A stretch of DNA of 8,631 nt, taken from Bacteroidota bacterium (GTDB lineage: Bacteria > Bacteroidota > Bacteroidia > Flavobacteriales > Flavobacteriaceae). Positions 1-6,621 of this stretch are shown here, one piece after another. The translations under genes and the position numbers were made by a program. The first letter of the stretch is position 1. Each line of letters starts with the position of its first letter. The notes under the pieces were generated by a model. The model was not told the origin of the DNA. It saw only the letters and a list, made by a program, of their open reading frames with translations, and made no database searches. Where the stretch lies: NCBI GenBank assembly GCA_018656255.1, contig JABHYI010000143.1, positions 1-8,631 of the forward strand, in the 5' to 3' direction.

Positions 1-3000
1 CTATAGATTTTTCTCAGCAGTGGAAAGACACTGGTTTTGCAAATCCAGCCACTTTGAAGGTCACTGATGTTGCATATGATGCTGTTTCCTCTAAAGAGCT
101 TGAGCTGGTTTCCATTTCAGATATACCAAAAAGACTCCAATCAAAAATTACAAGTAAAAAAGGGAGAGATCAAATCTATACCATAGTATCTCTATCGCCC
201 CTAGTAAATCTAGATGGGCAAATAAAAAAAGTGCGTTCTTTTTCCCTTTCTTACAAATACTTCCAAAATACCAATTCCAAAAGCTTAACTATTCCTATTT
301 CTAATTCTGTGCTAGCCACAGGAGATTGGTATAAGTTTAAAGTCGAAAAAACGGGAGTACATCTTATCACAAAAGGGTTTTTAGATAATTTAGGAATCAA
401 TACTGCTACTGTAGATCCTCGAAGTATTAAAATTTATGGCCATGGAGGTAAGCCACTTCCACTACTTAACTCCAAAAACAACACTCTTTTTGATTTGCCC
501 CAAAATTCCATACAAGTTATAGGGCAAGAGGATGGCTCTTTTGATGCCACAGATCAAATTTTATTTTATGGTATTAGCACCCTTGGGTATGATAAAGAAA
601 ATGATACGCACATTAACCCCTACAGTGATCAGGCGTTTTATTATATTACTTATGGTGGTGATCCAGGTCTGAGGATTTCTCCTTTAAATGAACCCACTGG
701 CCCTGGTGATGCAATTACAACATTTAACGATTACCAATTTCATGAAGTGGATGATTTTAGTCCTGCAAAGGTAGGGCGCAGATGGTTTGGAAATAGGTTT
801 GATATCCAGGATGATCAAAGCTATGCCTTCGAGTTCCCTAATATTGTGATAGGGTCTGATGTTGAAGTAAATATAAATGTAGCTTCTGCTTCCGAGAGTG
901 CAACATCGATGGCAGTTTCATTAAATGGTACGGCCATAGACCCAATTAATTTTGGAACTATCTCTGGTTCAACGCTGCTTTCCTACAGGTCGTCAAGCCA
1001 AAACTCCGCCCCTTACATTGTACCTGCTAGTGGTGAGACCGTTACAGTTAACTTGCTTTACAATAATGGTAGTAACCCCTCTAGTATAGGGTATCTTGAT
1101 TATATACGTGTTGGAGCAGAGCGTCAATTAATTGCGGGTAGTGAGCAGTTTTCATTTAGGTATAATCTAGCTGCTACAAATTTTGGGATAGGCGAATATA
1201 GCATTGCTAGTGCTTCCCAAATATCACAAGTTTGGGATGTAACAAATACAACTGCTATTGCTGCAAAAGCAAATAATGAGGCCTTAAACACACTCACTTT
1301 TAAAGCAGAACTGGGATCACTTAGAGAATATGTTGCTGTTTCTCCCCAAGATTATTACACACCTGTATCGGTTTCAGACTCTAGTGTGCAAAATCAAAAT
1401 ATTAAAGGCACCATTTTTCAGGGCGAAGATGGAAATTTCCAGGATATAGATTATTTAATTATTACGGCGCCCTTTTTACTGCAACCAGCCCAGAGGCTAG
1501 CTCAATATCACATAGCTCAAAGGGGTCTTAAGGTTAAGGTTGTTACCCTGGATAAAATTTACCAAGAGTTTAGCAGCGGAAAGCAAGATATTGGGGCTAT
1601 CAGGAATTTAGTGCGCTATATTTATGAAAATGCATCGGCGCCAGAAAACAGAATTAAGTACGTAGGTATTTTGGGTGATTCCTCTATTGATTATAAAAAT
1701 AGATTGCCTGGTAATAATATGGTAGTTCCTACATTTCATACACTGTTTAGTTCTAGTACCTGGACAAGTTATATGTCTGACGATTTTTTCGGCATGATGG
1801 GCGCAGATCCTTCCAACGGAAATGACGAAGGCCTTATGGGGTCTAATGAGAAGGTGGACGTTGCTTTTGGTAGAATTTTAGCAGACGATGTAACACTTGC
1901 CAATGCTATGATAGATAAGATTGTAAATTATGAGAAACAAGCATCTTATGGAAATTGGAGAAATAATATTATCATGGTTTCTGATGATGTTGATATAGAT
2001 TGGGAGTTTAATAAGCTACAAGTAACTTTAAACGAATTGTCTGACAGAATCACCCTAGAGAAGCCTTTTGTGAATGTTAAGAAAATTTACATGGATGCCT
2101 ATGAGCAGCAAACATCTGCTGGTGGAAATAGATATCCAGATGTAAATGCTGCATTAAAAAACGATATTGAAGTTGGTGCGCTTATTGTAAATTATTTTGG
2201 CCACGGAGGTGAAGATGGTCTTGCCAAAGAGTTTATTTATACCAAAGAGACCGCAACTTCTCTGAGAAACCCCAATACCTTACCTATGGTGGTCACGGTT
2301 ACTTGTGAGTTTACAAAGTTTGATTTGCCCTCCAGAATTACCGCAGGAGAACTCACCTATTGGAATAAAGAAGGGGGTGCTATATCACTCATTACAACCA
2401 CGCGTTCTATTGGCGTGCAGGTTGGCGCAGATCTTAATGATCTCTTGGCAGACGAAATTTTTGGTATCGGAGAAGAAGTTCCTGATGTGCCAGCAGTTGG
2501 GCTTAGAAAAGCAAAAAACGATCTTCCTGGCAGTAATGAAAACAGGCGTGTGGTTTTTTATATTGGAGACCCAGCATTACCCTTGGCATTTCCAAAGAAA
2601 GACATTCGTTTAACCACCATTAATGGTGTTCCAATTTCTAGCACATCAGATGTATTGCAAGGCCTAGGTTATGTAACCCTTGGTGGTCAAGTTTTAAACG
2701 CAGATGGGTCTGTAGCTGTAAACTATAATGGTGTTCTAGAGGCAAAGGTATTTGATAAGCGTATAGCGCGCCAAACACTAGGTAATGATGGCACCCAAGT
2801 AGGTGGCGAGTTAGCAATACTTAATTTTTCTACCCTTGGAGAGACTATATTTAGTGGTCAGGCCAGTGTAAGTAATGGCCAATTCGAGTTTGATTTTATC
2901 GTGCCTCGTGATGTGCAAATACCAGTGGGTAATGGTAAGGTTAGTTTTTATTCTAAACAAAACGGCTTACTAAGAGACAACAATGGCTTTAATCTAGATA

Positions 3001-3695
3001 TAAAGGTAGGTGGTCTTAATGCAAATGCTGGAACAGATACCACAGGACCTATCATTGAACTGTTTATGAATGATGAAAATTTCATCTCTGGAGGAGTGAC
3101 CAATGACGCTCCTAATTTAATTGTAAAACTTGAAGACGCCAATGGTATTAATACAGCTAGTGGTATTGGACATGATTTAATTGCTGTTTTGGATGGGGAC
3201 CAGGCAAACCCTTTTAAACTCAATGATTACTACCAGGCCGATGTAGATAATTACACCAAAGGTACCGCAAGTTTTAAACTAAGAGATCTTGAAGATGGGC
3301 TGCACACTTTATCTGTAAAAGCTTGGGATACTTATAACAACTCATCAACCCAAGATATTGAATTTAGAGTTGCGGGCAATGATGTTTTAGAGATTACTCG
3401 TGTGCTTAATTACCCTAATCCTTTTGTTAATTACACAGAGTTTTGGTTTAATCACAATAGACCTTTTGAACCTCTAGAGGTCCAAGTACAAGTTTTTACA
3501 GTAACTGGAAAAGTGGTTTGGACACAAAACCAATTGGTAAATACAGATGGTTTTTTATCCAGGAGCATTACTTGGGATGGACTTGATAATTTTGGGCAAA
3601 AGATAGCAAAAGGTGTCTATGTATATAAGATAACTGTGAAATCTACGTTAACTAACCAGCAGACCGAAAAATTTGAAAAATTGGTCATCCTTTAA
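1..3695 (+). CDS. porU: Type IX secretion system sortase PorU (C25 peptidase), 5'-partial
   Basis: The frame is open from base 3 to the TAA at 3693-3695, giving 1230 visible residues. The first possible start, TTG at 54, is not the real start, because the frame continues upstream of it without a stop; the signal peptide and true N-terminus lie outside the window. Residues below count from that TTG. The stretch around residue 86, ending in GDWYKF, is typical of PorU. A gingipain-like C25 peptidase domain runs from about 466 to 845. It holds the likely catalytic His717 (FGHGG) and Cys751 (TCEF) and ends in GDPALPL. After about 260 residues of beta-rich, Ig-like sequence comes a FlgD-like/T9SS-type C-terminal domain (about 1112-1213) with YPNPF and a final KLVIL. 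Family knowledge: PorU acts at the cell surface in the attachment complex, removing the C-terminal signal from T9SS cargo and linking cargo to an anionic glycolipid in Porphyromonas. Both catalytic residues are present, so the enzyme is probably active. In Flavobacterium, gldJ usually lies just upstream. Confidence 0.95.
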   Translation, partial: IDFSQQWKDTGFANPATLKVTDVAYDAVSSKELELVSISDIPKRLQSKITSKKGRDQIYTIVSLSPLVNLDGQIKKVRSFSLSYKYFQNTNSKSLTIPISNSVLATGDWYKFKVEKTGVHLITKGFLDNLGINTATVDPRSIKIYGHGGKPLPLLNSKNNTLFDLPQNSIQVIGQEDGSFDATDQILFYGISTLGYDKENDTHINPYSDQAFYYITYGGDPGLRISPLNEPTGPGDAITTFNDYQFHEVDDFSPAKVGRRWFGNRFDIQDDQSYAFEFPNIVIGSDVEVNINVASASESATSMAVSLNGTAIDPINFGTISGSTLLSYRSSSQNSAPYIVPASGETVTVNLLYNNGSNPSSIGYLDYIRVGAERQLIAGSEQFSFRYNLAATNFGIGEYSIASASQISQVWDVTNTTAIAAKANNEALNTLTFKAELGSLREYVAVSPQDYYTPVSVSDSSVQNQNIKGTIFQGEDGNFQDIDYLIITAPFLLQPAQRLAQYHIAQRGLKVKVVTLDKIYQEFSSGKQDIGAIRNLVRYIYENASAPENRIKYVGILGDSSIDYKNRLPGNNMVVPTFHTLFSSSTWTSYMSDDFFGMMGADPSNGNDEGLMGSNEKVDVAFGRILADDVTLANAMIDKIVNYEKQASYGNWRNNIIMVSDDVDIDWEFNKLQVTLNELSDRITLEKPFVNVKKIYMDAYEQQTSAGGNRYPDVNAALKNDIEVGALIVNYFGHGGEDGLAKEFIYTKETATSLRNPNTLPMVVTVTCEFTKFDLPSRITAGELTYWNKEGGAISLITTTRSIGVQVGADLNDLLADEIFGIGEEVPDVPAVGLRKAKNDLPGSNENRRVVFYIGDPALPLAFPKKDIRLTTINGVPISSTSDVLQGLGYVTLGGQVLNADGSVAVNYNGVLEAKVFDKRIARQTLGNDGTQVGGELAILNFSTLGETIFSGQASVSNGQFEFDFIVPRDVQIPVGNGKVSFYSKQNGLLRDNNGFNLDIKVGGLNANAGTDTTGPIIELFMNDENFISGGVTNDAPNLIVKLEDANGINTASGIGHDLIAVLDGDQANPFKLNDYYQADVDNYTKGTASFKLRDLEDGLHTLSVKAWDTYNNSSTQDIEFRVAGNDVLEITRVLNYPNPFVNYTEFWFNHNRPFEPLEVQVQVFTVTGKVVWTQNQLVNTDGFLSRSITWDGLDNFGQKIAKGVYVYKITVKSTLTNQQTEKFEKLVIL

Positions 3696-3705
3696 AAATT
3701 AAAAT

Positions 3706-3713
3706 TATATTTG
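3706..3713 (+). promoter_or_regulatory. Possible internal -7 element for porV
   Basis: TATATTTG is an exact match to the Bacteroidota -7 consensus TAnnTTTG and lies in the porU-porV gap, 18 bases before the chosen ATG. No TTTG sits at the ideal distance upstream; the nearest partial match is ATTG at 3680-3683, with a 22-base spacer. It may give porV some transcription independent of porU, or be chance in AT-rich sequence. Confidence 0.3.
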
Positions 3714-3731
3714 TTAAAATTTTTTCACCTC

Positions 3732-4889
3732 ATGAAGAACGTATTAGTATTTCTATTGATGGCCCTGGTAACCTTTAAGGGTTTTGCTCAGGAAGATACA
3801 TCAAATATTGACCAACGTGTTATTACAACAGGAGTTCCATTTATGTTAATTGCAGGAGATGCTAGATCTTCCGGTATGGGAGATATTGGTGTTTCAAGCG
3901 CGCCAGATGCTTTTTCTCAACAATGGAATCCGGCAAAGTATGCCTTTGCTAAAGACAAGCAAGGCATAGGGGTAACCTATACCCCATATTTGAGTAAATT
4001 GGTAAACGATATATTTTTGGGTAACATTACCTATTACAATAGATTAAATGAAAGAAGTGCAGTTGCTGCATCTTTTAGATATTTCTCTAACGGAGAAATA
4101 GAGCTACGGGAAACTGCAGATCAAGAGCCTCTGCTTGTAAAACCAAATGAATTGTTATTTGATTTATCCTACTCTTTGAAACTCAGTGAGCGTTTTTCTA
4201 TGGCAGTAGCTGGTAGATACATAAGAAGTGATTTAAAACTTCAAACTGCAATAGAAGACGCAAGTGCAGCCAACACATTTGCTGTAGATATTGCTGGATA
4301 TTATCAAAGTGAAGAGATTCCTTATGATAGTTTTGATGGACGTTGGAGGGCTGGTTTTAATTTTTCAAACATTGGGCCTAAATTAAAGTATGATGAAACG
4401 GGTCAAGAAAATAATATTCCTACCAATATGGCTTTGGGTGGTGGTTTTGATTTTATTTTAGATCAATACAATAAAGTTTCTGCCCTTGTAGAGGTAAATA
4501 AATTACTGGTTCCAACACCTAGTGACTCCAATGAAGATGGCACCATTAACAGCCAAGATGATTACTACAACGAAAGTTTTGTGAGTGGTGTGTTTTCTTC
4601 TTTTGGAGATGCCCCTGATGGCTTTGGTGAAGAATTAAAAGAATTTACTTGGGCTCTTGGCGCCGAGTATACCTATCAAGACTCATTCGCATTTAGAGTT
4701 GGTTACTTTAACGAAAGTGATGAAAAAGGATCGCGTAAATTTGCAACCCTTGGTGCTGGATTTAAATATACTTCTATAAATATTGATTTGTCTTACTTGT
4801 TTTCAACATCACAGGTAATAAGCCCATTAGAAGGAACCCTTCGCTTTGGTCTTACCTTTAATTTTGGAGAGCAGTATGATGAATACTAA
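3732..4889 (+). CDS. porV: Type IX secretion system outer-membrane protein PorV (LptO)
   Basis: PorV is a FadL-like outer-membrane beta-barrel of the T9SS. It binds the C-terminal domain of cargo leaving the translocon and delivers it to PorU for cleavage. I chose ATG 3732 (385 residues) rather than the in-frame TTG at 3711. From the ATG the protein begins with a clean signal peptide, MKN followed by a hydrophobic run and FAQ at residues 18-20, with cleavage likely before Glu21. The TTG would add seven residues (MLKFFHL) ahead of the basic N-region. The family's hallmark N-terminal segment GVPFMLIAGDARSSGMGD is at 34-51. The rest alternates polar and aromatic residues as barrel strands do and ends in a strand-like GLTFNF near the C-terminus. 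The length suits the family. It lies 36 bases after porU with no terminator between, so the two are probably co-transcribed, matching their shared role in the attachment complex. Confidence 0.95.
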   Translation: MKNVLVFLLMALVTFKGFAQEDTSNIDQRVITTGVPFMLIAGDARSSGMGDIGVSSAPDAFSQQWNPAKYAFAKDKQGIGVTYTPYLSKLVNDIFLGNITYYNRLNERSAVAASFRYFSNGEIELRETADQEPLLVKPNELLFDLSYSLKLSERFSMAVAGRYIRSDLKLQTAIEDASAANTFAVDIAGYYQSEEIPYDSFDGRWRAGFNFSNIGPKLKYDETGQENNIPTNMALGGGFDFILDQYNKVSALVEVNKLLVPTPSDSNEDGTINSQDDYYNESFVSGVFSSFGDAPDGFGEELKEFTWALGAEYTYQDSFAFRVGYFNESDEKGSRKFATLGAGFKYTSINIDLSYLFSTSQVISPLEGTLRFGLTFNFGEQYDEY

Positions 4890-4913
4890 TACTTCTAGCG
4901 CTTAAAAATTATC

Positions 4914-4953
4914 ATACAAATTCCAAATTCAATCATGAATTTGGAATTTGTAT
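4914..4953 (+). terminator. Intrinsic terminator after porV
   Basis: An uninterrupted 18-bp inverted repeat (4914-4931 pairing with 4936-4953) with a 4-base loop lies 24 bases after the porV stop. The core arms are ACAAATTCCAAATTC and its exact reverse complement. T bases continue to 4956 on the right. The stem is AT-rich but long and perfectly paired. It should end the porU-porV transcript; A-rich sequence on the left (4903-4908) is weaker support for any use from the opposite strand. Confidence 0.75.
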
Positions 4954-5006
4954 TTTAAACAAGATTCAATTAATGTATCTTCACATAACCTAAAAGAAAA
5001 TTACTT

Positions 5007-5492
5007 TTGAAAAAACTTGATATTTCTATTACATTAGATGTATACGATAGTGTTGAAATGCTACCCGTTGCAATACAGGAATTAATGCAATCAGCAATGC
5101 AGGCTAGAGATCGGGCCTATGCTCCGTACTCTTCTTTTATGGTTGGGTCTTCTATAGAATTAGCCAATGGTGTTATTGTTCAGGGTAATAACCAGGAAAA
5201 CGCCGCCTATCCCTCTGGACTTTGCGCAGAGCGTGTAGCTGTTTTTTATGCCGGAGCTACCTACCCAGGTGTGGCTATTAAAAACATTGCTATAACAGTT
5301 CGGTCCTTGCACCACACGGTGCTTATCCCAACACCTCCTTGCGGGTCATGTAGACAGGCATTGGCAGAGTATGAGGTTAATCAAGAAGAGCCAATAAAAG
5401 TTTATTTTATGGGCGAAACAGGGCAAGTTGTAAGGGCTAATTCTGTAAAAGATTTGTTGCCTTTAATTTTTGACAGCTCGTTTCTAAAGTAA
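5007..5492 (+). CDS. cdd: Cytidine deaminase
   Basis: This enzyme hydrolyses cytidine and deoxycytidine to uridine and deoxyuridine plus ammonia in pyrimidine salvage, in the cytoplasm. The product is 161 residues. The substrate-binding N-x-E is Asn62/Glu64 in NQENAAYPSG. The C-A-E motif gives zinc ligand Cys73 and proton-shuttle Glu75, and PCGSCRQ gives zinc ligands Cys112 and Cys115. Three cysteine ligands and this length mark the homotetrameric class rather than the larger dimeric E. coli type. The start is uncertain. TTG 5007 gives MKKLDISITL..., which resembles the N-terminal extension I recall in flavobacterial homologues, and no in-frame ATG lies between it and the stop at 4986-4988. 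ATG 5058 (residue 18) would also leave a complete catalytic domain. No Shine-Dalgarno sequence is seen; the leader is A-rich, as is usual here. A hairpin separates the gene from porV, so it is probably its own unit. Confidence 0.95.
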   Translation: MKKLDISITLDVYDSVEMLPVAIQELMQSAMQARDRAYAPYSSFMVGSSIELANGVIVQGNNQENAAYPSGLCAERVAVFYAGATYPGVAIKNIAITVRSLHHTVLIPTPPCGSCRQALAEYEVNQEEPIKVYFMGETGQVVRANSVKDLLPLIFDSSFLK

Positions 5493-5497
5493 CTTTT

Positions 5498-5536
5498 TAA
5501 AAGTTTTAACTCTTCAAACATTTTTTAAGACTTTTA
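5498..5536 (+). terminator. Weak possible terminator after cdd
   Basis: Bases 5498-5509 can pair with 5525-5536 over 12 bp, including one U-G wobble, around a 15-base loop. The right arm contains TTTT. Only one pair is G-C, so the hairpin would be weak. It sits just after the cdd stop and just before the pdhA promoter-like site, where a terminator would be expected. Confidence 0.35.
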
Positions 5537-5541
5537 CTGCT

Positions 5542-5571
5542 TTTGTATAAGTATTTAATGTGTTATTTTTG
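5542..5571 (+). promoter_or_regulatory. Promoter of pdhA-pdhC
   Basis: TTTG at 5542-5545, an 18-base spacer, then TATTTTTG at 5564-5571 match the Bacteroidota housekeeping promoter (TTTG near -33, TAnnTTTG near -7, spacer about 19). Transcription would start near 5577, giving a leader of roughly 43 bases before the pdhA ATG. This is the best promoter match in the window. Confidence 0.65.
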
Positions 5572-5619
5572 CTGTTGCTTTACTGTTATAGTTTGCAAAG
5601 AAAATAATACAAAATACGT

Positions 5620-6618
5620 ATGAAAAAAATCACCAAAAAAACCTACCTAGCTTGGTATGAAAACATGCTTTTTTGGCGCAAGTTTGAAGACAAACTAGCG
5701 CAGGTATACATCAATCAGAAAGTACGAGGGTTTCTCCATTTATACAACGGTCAAGAAGCTGTTTTGGCCGGCGCATTACACGCCATGGACTTAACCAAAG
5801 ATAAGATGATTACAGCATACCGTAACCATGTACAACCTATTGGTATGGGTGTTGACCCTAAAAGGGTAATGGCAGAGCTGTATGGTAAAGCAACTGGAAC
5901 TTCTCAAGGTCTTGGGGGTTCAATGCATATCTTCTCTAAAGAACATCGGTTTTATGGAGGTCATGGTATTGTTGGAGGACAAATACCTCTAGGAGCAGGT
6001 CTTGCTTTTGCAGATAAATACAAAGGAGATAATGCTGTTACGCTATGTTACATGGGTGATGGCGCAGTACGTCAAGGTTCTTTACATGAAACCTTTAATA
6101 TGGCAATGCTCTGGAAATTACCAGTGGTTTTTTGTTGTGAAAATAACGGATATGCCATGGGTACATCTGTAGAGAGAGCTGCCAACCATACAGATATCTG
6201 GAAACTTGGTTTAGGGTACGAGATGCCTTGTAAGCCAGTTGATGGTATGAAGCCAGATGTTGTTGCTAAAGAAATGGATGAGGCTATGGAGCGTGCAAGA
6301 AGAGGAGAAGGACCTACCTTTTTAGAGATTAGAACTTACCGCTACAGAGGTCACTCTATGAGTGATGCACAGCACTACCGCACCAAGACAGAAGTTGCAA
6401 AAAAGCAAGAAGAAGATCCTATAGATTATGTGCTTCATAACATTTATGAAAATAAATGGGCAACAGAACAGGACATCGAAAAGATTAATAAAAAGGTAAA
6501 AGAGATGGTTAGTGAGTGTGAGAAATTTGCTGAAGATTCTCCATATCCAGAAAAAAGTGTCATGTATGATGTTGTATATGACCAAGAAAATTATCCATTT
6601 ACACCCCATAAATTATAA
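5620..6618 (+). CDS. pdhA: Pyruvate dehydrogenase E1 component, alpha subunit
   Basis: With the beta subunit this forms the thiamine diphosphate-dependent E1 of the pyruvate dehydrogenase complex, which decarboxylates pyruvate and reductively acetylates the lipoyl group on E2. It is 332 residues, normal for a bacterial E1 alpha, and starts at ATG after an A-rich leader. The thiamine diphosphate/metal motif is intact: GDG at 146-148 and Asn175-Asn176 in ENNGYAMGT. HLYNGQEA (40-47), TAYRNH (65-70) and GGSMH (99-103) are typical of pyruvate-type E1 alpha. The loop RYRGHSMSD (241-249) corresponds to the one phosphorylated in mitochondrial E1 alpha, with Ser246 at the site-1 position; there is no sign here of a kinase. 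The next gene, pdhC, begins 3 bases after the stop, so the two share a transcript. The beta subunit gene usually found between E1 alpha and E2 in other phyla is absent and must be elsewhere. A branched-chain 2-oxoacid E1 is less likely given the motifs. Confidence 0.95.
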   Translation: MKKITKKTYLAWYENMLFWRKFEDKLAQVYINQKVRGFLHLYNGQEAVLAGALHAMDLTKDKMITAYRNHVQPIGMGVDPKRVMAELYGKATGTSQGLGGSMHIFSKEHRFYGGHGIVGGQIPLGAGLAFADKYKGDNAVTLCYMGDGAVRQGSLHETFNMAMLWKLPVVFCCENNGYAMGTSVERAANHTDIWKLGLGYEMPCKPVDGMKPDVVAKEMDEAMERARRGEGPTFLEIRTYRYRGHSMSDAQHYRTKTEVAKKQEEDPIDYVLHNIYENKWATEQDIEKINKKVKEMVSECEKFAEDSPYPEKSVMYDVVYDQENYPFTPHKL

Positions 6619-6621
6619 GCT

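Noticed and set aside
54..56. TTG as the start of porU
   Set aside because: The same frame is open upstream to the window edge, no signal peptide follows the TTG, and PorU must be exported; the true start is outside the window.
240..249. Phospho-loop Ser246 of PdhA (residues 240-249) as evidence of kinase control
   Set aside because: The loop is conserved in E1 alpha proteins generally, including bacteria with no known pyruvate dehydrogenase kinase; the coordinates here are residues, not bases (the bases are about 6337-6366).
2305..2613. Second reading frame of 102 codons inside porU
   Set aside because: It overlaps the C25 catalytic region in another frame, has no recognisable domain, and its GTG start falls within the catalytic Cys codon region of porU.
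3711..3713. TTG as the start of porV
   Set aside because: ATG 3732 gives a cleaner signal peptide, and the TTG falls within a promoter-like element.
4947..4978. TTTG (4947-4950) plus TAATGTAT (4971-4978) as the cdd promoter
   Set aside because: Spacing is acceptable, but the -7 half mismatches TAnnTTTG at three fixed positions and the -33 lies within the hairpin arm.
6322..6609. Antisense frame of 95 codons opposite the 3' end of pdhA
   Set aside because: Its Phe/Ile-rich, membrane-like composition is what the complement of Lys/Glu-rich coding sequence gives; no leader or domain supports it.
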